Source: Flavobacterium sp. Sd200
Lineage (GTDB): Bacteria > Bacteroidota > Bacteroidia > Flavobacteriales > Flavobacteriaceae
Length of the DNA: 64,000 nucleotides
Reading direction: 5' to 3'
Assembly (NCBI RefSeq): GCF_009826935.1
Contig: NZ_WUMN01000001.1
Span: 1,116,001-1,180,000 of the forward strand
In this document: piece by piece, positions 32,080-41,332 of the stretch
Layout of the letters: each line of letters starts with the position of its first letter
Numbering within the stretch: the first letter of the stretch is position 1
The notes under the pieces: model-generated
What the model saw: the letters and a program-made list of their open reading frames with translations, nothing else
Databases searched by the model: none
Told to the model about the DNA's origin: nothing
Made by a program: the position numbers and the translations under genes

Positions 32080-35000
32080 ATGAATTTAATACGTTTTGCA
32101 CTCCGCAAGCCTATTTCGATATTGGTACTGGTAGCAGGGCTTTTCTTTTTCGGTATAAGCGCGGTTAAGACCATTAAGGTAGACATCCTGCCTAAAATGA
32201 ACCTGCCGGTAATATACCTTGCCCACCCGTTTACGGGCTACACGCCAGACCAAATGGAAAGCTACTTTGCCAAAAACTACATTAATATAATGTTGTTTGC
32301 CAATGGCGTTAAAAGTATAGAAACAAAAAACATACAGGGACTTACCTTAATGAAGGTTAGTTATTATGAAGGTACGAACATGGCACAGGCTGCTGCCGAG
32401 CTTAGTGCCCTGTCTAACCGTATACAGGCTGCCTTCCCTCCGGGCTCTCAGCCACCGTTCATCATCCGTTTTGATGCTTCGTCGCTGCCTGTAGGGCAAT
32501 TGGTACTGAGCAGTAAAACCCGCAGCAATAATGAGCTTCAGGATTTAGCCAATGTTTATGTAAGGGCCTCGTTTACCTCCATTCCCGGATTATTGTCTCC
32601 TCCTCCGTTTGGTGGTAGCCCGCGTACAATAGAAATTAATGTAGATCCGGCACAGCTTACTTCGCATAACCTTACGCCTGATCAAATAGTGGAAGCCATA
32701 AGGCTAAACAACCAAACAGCTCCATCGGGTAACGTGCGTGTGGGCGATAAGACTTTTATTACCCCAACCAATAATACCATTAAAGATCTTAAAGAGTTTA
32801 AAGATATTCCGTTATTTAAAGGTGGAGTTCAAAACCTGTCATTGGGAGATATTGCCACCGTAAAAGACGGTGCTGATATTGCCACCGGATATGCGCTTGT
32901 AAACGGAAAACGATCGGTATATGTTAGTATTGCCAAGGCAGGCGATGCTTCTACCTGGGAGGTGGTAAACAACCTTAAAAATAACCTATCAAAAATACAA
33001 AGCACCCTGCCGGAAGACGTTACCATATCGTATGAGTTCGACCAGTCAGTATATGTAATTAACTCGGTTAAAAGCCTTATAACAGAGGGTATTATTGGTG
33101 CGGCATTAACCGGGCTTATGGTACTCTTATTTTTGGGCGACAGGCGTGCTGCACTTATCGTAATCCTTACCATACCCATATCAATTATATCGGGTGTATT
33201 GTTCCTAAAACTGTTTGGGCAAACCATCAACCTTATGTCATTGAGCGGTTTGGCACTTGCCATTGGTATCCTTGTAGACGAGAGTACCGTTACTATAGAA
33301 AATATACACCAGCACCTCGATATGGGCAAGCCCAAGGCTCTCGCCATTTGGGATGCCTGTAAAGAAATAGCATTACCTAAATTGCTGATACTACTATGTA
33401 TTCTTGCCGTATTTGCTCCGGCATTTACAATGGCAGGCATACCCGGATCGCTGTTCCTTCCGTTAGCATTGGCTATAGGTTTCTCAATGATCATCTCATT
33501 CCTGTTGTCTCAAACCTTTGTACCTGTAATGGCCAACTGGCTCATGAAAGAACACAAACACGAAGACCAGTTTGGCGTTGCACACGGGCATGATGCACTT
33601 ACAAAAGCTGCTTTTGCTAATAAATCTGACTTTAACAGCGATGGTAAACTAAGCCCTTTTGAAAAATTCAGGGTGCGCTTTATGAAATTGATAGACCGAT
33701 TGTTGCCAAAACGCAGATTTATAGGTCTTGCATATCTTATTATTGTTTCCGCACTTGCCGTTACACTTATAAACTTTATAGGTCAGGATGTTTTCCCGAG
33801 GGTAAATTCAAGCCAGTTTCAATTGCGAATGCGCCTGCCCGATGGTACCCGTTTTGAGCGTACCGAAATTAAAGCTCTTACTGTACTTAAAGAATTAGAG
33901 AAAATGGTAGGTAAAGAGCACATTGGCATATCATCTGTCTATGTAGGTACCCACCCGGGATTATTTTCTGTATCACCAATATATCTATTTATGGCCGGAC
34001 CTCACGAGGCCGTATTCCAAATATCATTAAAAGATGTACATACCGATATGGACACTTTTAAAGACGATCTGAGAAAGCGCGTTGCCAAAGTAGAACCGGG
34101 TGTTAAATTATCATTTGAACCGATAGAATTAACCGACAAGGTTTTAAGCCAGGGCTCTCCTACTCCAATAGAAGTGCGCTTTGCAGGTAAGAATAAAAAG
34201 ATAAATGAACAGTATGCTGATAAAGTAATAGAAAAACTTAAGGCCATACCTTACTTTAGGGATGTACAATTGGCACAGCCTGTAAAATATCCGGCACTTG
34301 ATATTACCATAGACAGGGTAAGGGCTGCACAACTTGGCGTAGATATGAATGATATTTCGCGTTCACTTATTGCTGCAACATCATCATCACGATTTACAGA
34401 AAAAAACACCTGGATCGATGAAAAAATAGGACTTTCTTATAACGTACAGGTACAGGTTCCGTTAGATAAAATGCAAACCGAGCAGGACATTGCCAACATA
34501 CCGCTGTTAAAAAACGCAACAAGACCTGTACTGGGCGATGTTGCTACCATAACCCACTCTTACACTCACGGAGAAAACGACAACCTGGGTGCTATGCCTT
34601 ATGTTTCGGTAACGGCAAACATAGACCATACAGATTTAGGAACAGCATCTAAAGATGTACAGGCAACTATAGCATCGCTTGGCGAGCTGCCGCGCGGCCT
34701 GTTTGTAGAACCTATTGGCCTTAGTAAAGTGCTTAGCGAAACTATGGATAGCCTGCAATCGGGGCTACTTGTAGCCGTAGTGGTAATATTCCTGATGCTT
34801 TCGGCAAACTTCCAGTCGTTCAGGGTATCGCTTGTAATATTAACCACCGTGCCTGCCGTGGTGCTTGGTGCACTGCTTATGCTGCTGCTTACGGGCTCTA
34901 CGCTAAACCTGCAAAGTTATATGGGTATCATCATGTCAGTCGGGGTATCTATTGCCAATGCTGTACTGCTTGTTACCAATGCCGAGCAGCTAAGGCGCGA

Positions 35001-35313
35001 AAACGGCGATGCGCTGCTTTCTGCCCGTGAGGCAGCGTCGATAAGGCTTAGACCAATTATTATGACATCTGTTGCCATGATAGCCGGTATGTTGCCAATG
35101 GCTATTGGCCATGGCGAAAGCGGCGAACAGGTCTCGCCACTGGGCAGGGCAGTAATAGGCGGCCTACTGTTTTCTACTTTTGCCGTTCTTGTTATATTGC
35201 CGGTTATATTTGCATGGGCGCAAAACAAAGCCACAACCCAGTCGGTTTCGCTTGACCCTGAAGATAAAGAGAGTAAGTATTACACACCAACATCACCAAC
35301 ACTAAACCACTAA
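32080..35313 (+). CDS. RND efflux transporter permease with an EF-hand-like loop
   Basis: A 1077-aa inner-membrane proton-driven pump of the AcrB/HAE1-like RND family with about 12 helices (N-terminal ILVLVAGLFFFGISAVK; GLALAIGILVDESTVTIENI in TM4 with Asp). Between TM6 and TM7 lies KSDFNSDGKLSPFEKF. Residues 517-528 (bases 33628-33663) match the 12-residue EF-hand loop: D1, N3, D5, G6, S9, E12. In AcrB this region is the cytoplasmic connecting helix. Drug specificity is not visible. It is the middle gene of a TolC-RND-MFP operon (order differs from the common MFP-RND-TolC). Confidence 0.95.
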   Translation: MNLIRFALRKPISILVLVAGLFFFGISAVKTIKVDILPKMNLPVIYLAHPFTGYTPDQMESYFAKNYINIMLFANGVKSIETKNIQGLTLMKVSYYEGTNMAQAAAELSALSNRIQAAFPPGSQPPFIIRFDASSLPVGQLVLSSKTRSNNELQDLANVYVRASFTSIPGLLSPPPFGGSPRTIEINVDPAQLTSHNLTPDQIVEAIRLNNQTAPSGNVRVGDKTFITPTNNTIKDLKEFKDIPLFKGGVQNLSLGDIATVKDGADIATGYALVNGKRSVYVSIAKAGDASTWEVVNNLKNNLSKIQSTLPEDVTISYEFDQSVYVINSVKSLITEGIIGAALTGLMVLLFLGDRRAALIVILTIPISIISGVLFLKLFGQTINLMSLSGLALAIGILVDESTVTIENIHQHLDMGKPKALAIWDACKEIALPKLLILLCILAVFAPAFTMAGIPGSLFLPLALAIGFSMIISFLLSQTFVPVMANWLMKEHKHEDQFGVAHGHDALTKAAFANKSDFNSDGKLSPFEKFRVRFMKLIDRLLPKRRFIGLAYLIIVSALAVTLINFIGQDVFPRVNSSQFQLRMRLPDGTRFERTEIKALTVLKELEKMVGKEHIGISSVYVGTHPGLFSVSPIYLFMAGPHEAVFQISLKDVHTDMDTFKDDLRKRVAKVEPGVKLSFEPIELTDKVLSQGSPTPIEVRFAGKNKKINEQYADKVIEKLKAIPYFRDVQLAQPVKYPALDITIDRVRAAQLGVDMNDISRSLIAATSSSRFTEKNTWIDEKIGLSYNVQVQVPLDKMQTEQDIANIPLLKNATRPVLGDVATITHSYTHGENDNLGAMPYVSVTANIDHTDLGTASKDVQATIASLGELPRGLFVEPIGLSKVLSETMDSLQSGLLVAVVVIFLMLSANFQSFRVSLVILTTVPAVVLGALLMLLLTGSTLNLQSYMGIIMSVGVSIANAVLLVTNAEQLRRENGDALLSAREAASIRLRPIIMTSVAMIAGMLPMAIGHGESGEQVSPLGRAVIGGLLFSTFAVLVILPVIFAWAQNKATTQSVSLDPEDKESKYYTPTSPTLNH

Positions 35314-35314
35314 A

Positions 35315-36394
35315 ATGAAAAACTATATAATCCCGTCAATAATCGCTTTAAGCCTTTTAAGCAGCTGCGGTAAAAAAGAAGAAGCTCCTAAGCCTGAAGC
35401 AGAACCTGTGATAGAAACCATAGACCTTCATAAGGAAAAACTGTCATCTGAAATACGCCTTCCGGCAGAGTTACAGGGTTTTCGCCAAACAGATATTTAT
35501 GCCAAAGTAAGCAGCTTTGTAAAAGAACTTAAAGTAGATATAGGTACTCAGGTTAAAGTCGGACAGCTACTTATAGTGCTTGAAGCACCTGAGATAAGCT
35601 CACAGCTTGCTGCTGCCGAATCGAGGCTGCGTTCTCAGGAAGCTGTATATACAGCCAGTAATGCAACCTACAACCGTATATTGGAAACCAGTAAGGTAGA
35701 AGGTACCATATCTAAAAACGATTTGGATATTGCCCTGTCACGCAAAAGCAGTGATTATGCACAACTACAGGCCGCCAAAGCAGCGTATAAAGAGATACAA
35801 ACAATGCTGGGTTACCTGCAAATACGTGCTCCGTTTGACGGAGTAGTATCTGCCCGTAATGTAAATACAGGAGCTTATGTAGGGCCTGCCGGAAAAGGAT
35901 CTGACCTGCCATTGTTTACCATACAGGATCAGAAAAAACTTCGTCTTGCTGTATCAGTTCCTGAAATGTACACAGGTTATTTAAAGAATGGCGACGAAAT
36001 AAGTTTTTCTGTTCGCTCGTTGCCTAACCAAACATTTAAAGCTAAAATAACACGTATGAGCGGGGCTCTTGATTTGAGACTGCGTTCAGAACGTGTAGAA
36101 ATGGATGTAAATAATACTACTTCAAGACTATTGCCGGGCATGGTTGCCGAAGTAAACCTTGCATTACATTCTGTAGACAGCACTTTTGTAGTGCCTAAAA
36201 CCGCTGTGGTAAACACCAGCGAAAAATCGTATGTTATAACAGTAAAAGATAATAAAGCAAAAAGCGTAGGAATCAAAAAAGGCCGTGAAAGCGGTGATAA
36301 CTTAGAGATTTTTAGTGATAGCCTTTCTGTAAACGATAAACTTGTAAAAGCCGCCTCAGAAGAATTAAGGGACGGGACGGCTATTAAAAATTAA
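35315..36394 (+). CDS. RND efflux periplasmic adaptor lipoprotein (MFP)
   Basis: A 359-aa adaptor. A lipobox SLLSSC (Cys19) is followed by a lipoyl-like barrel (YAKVSSFVKELKVDIGTQVKVGQLLIVL), a helical hairpin (about 95-160), a second lipoyl part (GYLQIRAPFDGVV) and a beta-barrel/membrane-proximal domain. It begins 1 bp after the RND stop and bridges the pump and the TolC-like channel. A terminator follows at 36426. Confidence 0.9.
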   Translation: MKNYIIPSIIALSLLSSCGKKEEAPKPEAEPVIETIDLHKEKLSSEIRLPAELQGFRQTDIYAKVSSFVKELKVDIGTQVKVGQLLIVLEAPEISSQLAAAESRLRSQEAVYTASNATYNRILETSKVEGTISKNDLDIALSRKSSDYAQLQAAKAAYKEIQTMLGYLQIRAPFDGVVSARNVNTGAYVGPAGKGSDLPLFTIQDQKKLRLAVSVPEMYTGYLKNGDEISFSVRSLPNQTFKAKITRMSGALDLRLRSERVEMDVNNTTSRLLPGMVAEVNLALHSVDSTFVVPKTAVVNTSEKSYVITVKDNKAKSVGIKKGRESGDNLEIFSDSLSVNDKLVKAASEELRDGTAIKN

Positions 36395-36425
36395 TTTTTT
36401 GTTTCATCATACTTTGTTTGGTTTT

Positions 36426-36468
36426 GAAGGCCCTGTTGAGTTCGCATTCCGGGGCCTTCTGCTTTTTT
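36426..36468 (+). terminator. Terminator after the efflux operon
   Basis: GAAGGCCC (36426-36433) pairs with GGGCCTTC (36452-36459), followed by a T-run. Confidence 0.7.
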
Positions 36469-36502
36469 AAAATTAAATAACAAACTTAGTATCTACCATA
36501 AA

Positions 36503-36543
36503 AAAGCTCCGTTTAGATATTTATCAAATCTAAACGGAGCTTT
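36503..36543 (-). terminator. Terminator after the GH3-beta-lactamase gene
   Basis: A perfect 16-bp stem (36503-36518 with 36528-36543), with an A-run that becomes a U-tract leftward. Confidence 0.85.
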
Positions 36544-36567
36544 AAATTTACCGTAAACAATAAGTAA

Positions 36568-39468
36568 TTATTTTATAATAGCCTCTTCTATTACCTTTTG
36601 TATATCTTCCCTTATGTTTTCTTTTGAGAGTCTGTTCTCCCCTGCTTCCGGATACGTTCTGTTTGAAAGAAACACATAAACAATTTCCGTCTCAGGATCG
36701 GCCCAGGCCATGGTTCCCGTAAAACCAGTATGCCCAAAACTTGATTTAGAAACACATCCACAGGTAGGTCCGGCTTTATCAATCTGAGGCTTATCAAAAC
36801 CTAATCCCCTACGGTTACCGTCTTTACAATGGTAGCAGGTATTAAAAGTGTCGAATGTTTTAGCCGAAAAATATTGCTTGCCACCATAACTACCCTTTTG
36901 CAAATACATTTGCATTATCTTGGCTACATCCATACTGTTACTAAACAACCCTGCATGTCCGGCTACACCATCCATCATGGCCGCACCCATATCGTGTACA
37001 TAGCCCTGAATGGTTTGATATCTAAAATAATTATCAACCTCGGTTGGTGGAATAATACTCATATCAAATTTACGCAACGGATTGTAAGTAGTCATGTTAG
37101 CCCCCAAAGGTTTATAAAAGTTGTTATCACTAAGCACATCAATTGCTTTGCCTGTTTCAACTTCCAAAAACTCTTTAAGCAGTATAAAGTTAAAGTCGCT
37201 GTACTTATACTCTTTTTTGGACAGTAACTTACTGTCGGCAATTTTTTGAATAATTATTCCCGGATAATCCTCTCTTAAAAATAAATTATCTGTTACCTGA
37301 TGTGGAAACTCTGCACTGTAAGCCTTACGATAATATAATGTGTCCGGCTTTTTTAGGCTGTCCAAGGTCTCCTGATAAAAAGGTTGCCATGCCTGAAAAC
37401 GTGACTGATGCAGCAACATATCTCTAAGCGTTATATCCTTTTTATCAGTATGCTTAAATAATGGGATCATCTCCCCCAAATTTTCATCAAGCTTAATACG
37501 TCCTTTATCATATTGCTGCATTACGTTAGGCAACGTAGCCAGTATTTTTGTTAGCGATGCCACATCATATATATCGCTGTCTTTTACTTTAACATCATTA
37601 GTATAAGTATGGTAACCATAAGATTTTTGGTAAATTACCTTACCCTTTCGGGCTACCAAAACCTGCAATCCGGGTGTCATTTTCTGGTCTATTGCTTTCT
37701 GCGCAATTTTATCTATTTGCTTAAGTTCAACCGAACTCATACCCACATTCTCGGGAGTTGTAAAGCCAAGCCTATTGGTTGATTTAGTGTGCAAGCCATC
37801 GTTAACCTTAAATGCTGTTCCTATAGAAACAGGAAGCTTACCTTTAGAGCCTAATGCCCCAAAAACAATCTCAGCTGCCACTGTTTGAGCTATTTCGTTA
37901 TTTTGATAAGCTAAAATAAGGCCTTCAATATTTTTAAAATTCTTAATTGCACTCAGTGCATATGGTTTACAAAACGCTGTAAGTATTACCTTTTTATTTT
38001 TTGCAATGGTGTCTAACCAAGTAAGTTCCTTAGCAGAAAAATCATGTTTTTTCCAGGCTCCGTCTGCTTTGTGGTAACCTATAATAACAGTACTATATTC
38101 TTTAAGTGCAGCCGTCATGTTTGCCAGTGTATCCTGTTTAACCTCGGTTACATCAGCATATTTTTGTAACATTCTTACATAACCGGATCCATCATCGTCG
38201 CCCATTTTTACATATGCTATTTTTTCATTTTCCAACTCCATTACAGGCAATATCTCTTTCTCATTTTTAAGAACGGTCTCTGCCTGTTCATAAAGCTGAT
38301 AGTTAAGATCATCATACTCATGCCCATTAAGATCGGCATAAAGATTTTTAAGGTCTATAGCTGTATATTTATTTAACCCAATGCGATACTTATGGGCAAG
38401 TATCTTTTTAACCGAAATAGCCAGTCTTTCCTCTGTAAGTACATTATTAGAATAAGCCTGACGGAATTTCTCTATAGCCAACGGAACATTCTCGGCAAAC
38501 AGCAGCACATCATTGCCAGCTAAAAATGCTTCAAGATCAATATCTCCCGGCTGCATGTAGCCACTTGCACCTTTCATGTTCAATGCATCAGTAAAAATAA
38601 GACCGTTAAAACCCATTTGCTGCTGAACCAATCGCGTGACCACATTATAAGATAATGATGTTGGCAGACTTGGTGTTGGTTCTAGTGCCGGAACATTAAG
38701 GTGTGCCACCATGATGCTTGCCATATCTTCTTTAAACAGCTTTTGATATGGATATAACTCAATATCATTTAACCTTTTAAGGTCGTATGGCAGGAATGGC
38801 AGCGCAAGGTGCGAATCAGTACCAACATCGCCATGCCCCGGAAAGTGTTTACCAGTAGCATAGATGCCACCATTCTGTATGCCTTTCATCAAAGCAGAAG
38901 CCCTGTTGGTTACATTATTTTTTTCTTCGCCAAAAGAACGGTTACCAATAATAGGGTTCAGAGGATTAATATTGATATCGACTACAGGCGCAAAATTGAA
39001 ATGTATTCCCATACGCTGTGCCTGCTTAGCCATTTGTCCACCCATCTTTTCGAGCAATGTCATATCCTGAACTGCCCCAAGCGTCATATTCCATGGATAA
39101 CGGTATGTAGAGTCTAATCTCATACTCAACCCCCACTCTGCATCGATACCCACAAACAGCGGAAGTTTGGATTTCTTCTGATAGCGGTTGGTTAACCTTG
39201 CCTGACGCACGGGACCACCCTGAAAGAAAATAACACCTCCAATTTTGTAATCGGTGATTAGCTTATCGATGCCTTTTACGTGCGATGAATCTTTGTTGGA
39301 ATAAGCAGCCACCATAAACAACTGGCCTACTTTTTCTTCAAAAGTAAACTGGTTATAGATGCTGTCCGTCCAGCGTTGCTCCTGTACAGATTTGTAACCT
39401 GAATAGGTTTTAACCTGTGCCGAAGCTGCCTGTAGTGCGAGTATAAATAGTAGGGCAAAAAACCTCAT
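36568..39468 (-). CDS. NagZ-like GH3 fused to a class C beta-lactamase-like domain
   Basis: A 966-aa exported fusion. Signal peptide 1-17 (ASAQ). The GH3 domain (about 30-380) has the NagZ loop KHFPGHGDVGTDSH (catalytic His212, Asp214) and nucleophile Asp294 in IFTDALNMKGA. A GH3 C-terminal sandwich covers about 400-590. A serine beta-lactamase/esterase fold (about 600-960) has Ser638 and Lys641 (SLTK), a Tyr-x-Asn-like YSDFNF, and HTGFTG. Together these would remove GlcNAc from muropeptides and act on an amide or ester, in cell-wall recycling. Such fusions are known in Bacteroidota. It is monocistronic with strong terminators on either side. Confidence 0.9.
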   Translation of the reverse strand: MRFFALLFILALQAASAQVKTYSGYKSVQEQRWTDSIYNQFTFEEKVGQLFMVAAYSNKDSSHVKGIDKLITDYKIGGVIFFQGGPVRQARLTNRYQKKSKLPLFVGIDAEWGLSMRLDSTYRYPWNMTLGAVQDMTLLEKMGGQMAKQAQRMGIHFNFAPVVDININPLNPIIGNRSFGEEKNNVTNRASALMKGIQNGGIYATGKHFPGHGDVGTDSHLALPFLPYDLKRLNDIELYPYQKLFKEDMASIMVAHLNVPALEPTPSLPTSLSYNVVTRLVQQQMGFNGLIFTDALNMKGASGYMQPGDIDLEAFLAGNDVLLFAENVPLAIEKFRQAYSNNVLTEERLAISVKKILAHKYRIGLNKYTAIDLKNLYADLNGHEYDDLNYQLYEQAETVLKNEKEILPVMELENEKIAYVKMGDDDGSGYVRMLQKYADVTEVKQDTLANMTAALKEYSTVIIGYHKADGAWKKHDFSAKELTWLDTIAKNKKVILTAFCKPYALSAIKNFKNIEGLILAYQNNEIAQTVAAEIVFGALGSKGKLPVSIGTAFKVNDGLHTKSTNRLGFTTPENVGMSSVELKQIDKIAQKAIDQKMTPGLQVLVARKGKVIYQKSYGYHTYTNDVKVKDSDIYDVASLTKILATLPNVMQQYDKGRIKLDENLGEMIPLFKHTDKKDITLRDMLLHQSRFQAWQPFYQETLDSLKKPDTLYYRKAYSAEFPHQVTDNLFLREDYPGIIIQKIADSKLLSKKEYKYSDFNFILLKEFLEVETGKAIDVLSDNNFYKPLGANMTTYNPLRKFDMSIIPPTEVDNYFRYQTIQGYVHDMGAAMMDGVAGHAGLFSNSMDVAKIMQMYLQKGSYGGKQYFSAKTFDTFNTCYHCKDGNRRGLGFDKPQIDKAGPTCGCVSKSSFGHTGFTGTMAWADPETEIVYVFLSNRTYPEAGENRLSKENIREDIQKVIEEAIIK

Positions 39469-39492
39469 TAATGCTGTATGTTTTTAAATAAT

Positions 39493-39525
39493 AAATCATC
39501 ATTACAGTTTTTATAATGATGATTT
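39493..39525 (-). terminator. Terminator after the small-protein gene at 39554
   Basis: AAATCATCATTA (39493-39504) and TAATGATGATTT (39514-39525) form a perfect 12-bp stem; the A-rich tail becomes U-rich leftward. It closes the amidase-MlaD-FeS gene series. Confidence 0.8.
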
Positions 39526-39553
39526 TTAAATTTTATTATGTTGGTTTAACTCT

Positions 39554-40036
39554 TTAAAAGAACCTGCTGTGCCAGCTTTCGCCTGCAGGTACTTCCCAAA
39601 AATCCTGCCACTCGCCTACTGTATTCACCAAATTATTGAAAACAATAGTATTAGCCGATACCGACTTATCTTTTGCAAGTTTTTTAAATTCTATCAACGG
39701 TTTGTGTGTAATAAACTCACCCTGCTTAAAGGTAACATTCATTTTATCAAGCAGTTCAACATTATATTTTTGTTCTAACTGCTGTATAAAATGTACCGAC
39801 GCATCTATAGAGCAACCGGTTGCATGCTGCCCTTCCTGATTTACAGCCAGTATAATAAACCTGTTATATTTTATCAGGAAAGAAGCCTCTAACCCTGTGC
39901 CGTGTGCAGCCCAGCCTTCAACAAAGTTTTTAACTTCCTCTTCTAATGCGGCAACCTCTTCATCAGAAAATTTCCTGTTGCTCTGGTAAATCCATATTCT
40001 CGCCTCTTCAGGCATTGTATCAAACGGAACGTACAT
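39554..40036 (-). CDS. Conserved hypothetical (often named ABC transporter ATPase)
   Basis: A 160-aa protein that recurs in Flavobacteriia at this place. It has no Walker A, signature or Walker B motif, so the common label is not supported. It has acidic helices near 25-45 (SDEEVAALEEEVKNF) and a mixed C-terminus (WEVPAGESWHSRFF). It begins 11 bp after the CCG-protein stop and is the last gene of the run. Function unknown. Confidence 0.75.
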   Translation of the reverse strand: MYVPFDTMPEEARIWIYQSNRKFSDEEVAALEEEVKNFVEGWAAHGTGLEASFLIKYNRFIILAVNQEGQHATGCSIDASVHFIQQLEQKYNVELLDKMNVTFKQGEFITHKPLIEFKKLAKDKSVSANTIVFNNLVNTVGEWQDFWEVPAGESWHSRFF

Positions 40037-40047
40037 AATTTCTTTTC

Positions 40048-40839
40048 TTATAAATCCTTAGCATTGGCAATTAGTTCTGCCACATCCATCACTTTAATAT
40101 CATGTTCCCTATTCTTTGCTTTTACACCATCCGTTAGCATAGTGTTGCAAAAAGGGCATCCGGCAGCTATAATCTCAGGTTGTGTTTCAAGAGCATCTTC
40201 TGTCCTCTCAACATTCACATCCTTATTGCCCGGTTCAGGTTCTTTAAACATTTGCGCGCCTCCGGCACCACAGCATAAGCCATTTAGCTTAGAACGCTTC
40301 ATCTCTACCAGTTCGGCATCAAGCTTTTCCATAAGGTCACGCGGAGCCTCATAAATATTGTTAGCCCTGCCTAAATAGCACGGATCGTGAAAAGTAATTT
40401 TCTTACCTTTAAACTGTCCTCCCTGTATGGTTAGCCTGCCATCATCCAGCAGCGATTTTAAAAACTGGGTATGGTGTACTACTTCATAAGTGCCGCCAAG
40501 ACCCGGATATTCATTTTTAATAGTATTGAAACAATGCGGACAGGCGGTTACTATCTTTTTTACCTCATAGGCATTAAGTACCTCTATGTTTGCCATAGCC
40601 TGCATTTGAAATAAAAACTCATTACCTGCCCTCTTGGCAGGATCGCCTGTACAGCTTTCTTCCGTTCCTAAAACAGCAAAAGATACACCTGCACTGTGTA
40701 AAAGCTTTACAAATGCCTTAGTGATCTTTTTGGCTCTGTCATCAAAACTACCCGAACAGCCCACCCAAAATAAAACTTCCGGCTGTTGCCCAGTAGCCAT
40801 CATATCGGCCATTGTAGGTACGGTCAAATTTTCCTGCAT
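40048..40839 (-). CDS. CCG-domain Fe-S protein (HdrB/GlpC-like)
   Basis: A 263-aa protein (ATG 40839; three earlier codons are possible). Two CCG domains: one with CSGSF, SCTGDPAKR and CPHCFNT, and one with DPCYLGR, GLCCGAGG and GCPFCN. These bind cubane or non-cubane clusters in heterodisulfide-reductase-type and GlpC-type subunits. The 4Fe-4S membrane protein at 41333 is the likely partner, forming a quinone-linked oxidoreductase whose substrate is unknown. Confidence 0.85.
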   Translation of the reverse strand: MQENLTVPTMADMMATGQQPEVLFWVGCSGSFDDRAKKITKAFVKLLHSAGVSFAVLGTEESCTGDPAKRAGNEFLFQMQAMANIEVLNAYEVKKIVTACPHCFNTIKNEYPGLGGTYEVVHHTQFLKSLLDDGRLTIQGGQFKGKKITFHDPCYLGRANNIYEAPRDLMEKLDAELVEMKRSKLNGLCCGAGGAQMFKEPEPGNKDVNVERTEDALETQPEIIAAGCPFCNTMLTDGVKAKNREHDIKVMDVAELIANAKDL

Positions 40840-40848
40840 AATTAACAA

Positions 40849-41301
40849 TTAAAGTTCGTCGTGCTTGCCGTCGTCAAAAACCTGTATGGTAACGGCCTTT
40901 TCTATAAGATCGGTAAATTTACCCCTGTATCGGGTAGCTTTTACCAGGTGATTATCTATCCAGTGGTAGTTACCTCCACGTGGTTTGCCCATAAGCATGC
41001 CATGATATTTAAAGCCATGCTCTTTAAGCCACGTTTCAGTAATTTCCCTGTGTGCTTCGGTGCGCGATGTAAAGAAGAAAATAATATGTCCTTCATCATA
41101 CCATTTGTTTAATGTAACAAGCGCATCAGGATATACGGCAGCCGTAACCATCCTCTCAGGCTCCTCATTAGGTATATCATCGCAAATGGTGCCGTCTATA
41201 TCTATCAGGTAATTTTTAATACCCTCTGGTAAAATAGGGCTTAAATGCTCTCCGTTCTCTGTAATCTGCTGAAGATTCTTTTCAATATCCTCTTGTTTCA
41301 T
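40849..41301 (-). CDS. HAD-superfamily phosphatase-like protein
   Basis: A 150-aa protein from ATG 41301; a longer frame adds 31 basic residues with no signal. The HAD motif I is LIDIDGTICDD (nucleophile Asp near 36), motif II is in FFTSRTEAH, and a motif near MGKPRGGNYHW fits motif III. It is a cytoplasmic small phosphatase or nucleotidase of unknown substrate. It sits between the two Fe-S genes. Confidence 0.8.
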   Translation of the reverse strand: MKQEDIEKNLQQITENGEHLSPILPEGIKNYLIDIDGTICDDIPNEEPERMVTAAVYPDALVTLNKWYDEGHIIFFFTSRTEAHREITETWLKEHGFKYHGMLMGKPRGGNYHWIDNHLVKATRYRGKFTDLIEKAVTIQVFDDGKHDEL

Positions 41302-41332
41302 TATTGTGCCTGTTAATTTTATTGTGTGTGTT

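Noticed and set aside
39554..40036. Naming this protein an ABC transporter ATPase
   Set aside because: No Walker A, signature or Walker B motif is present.
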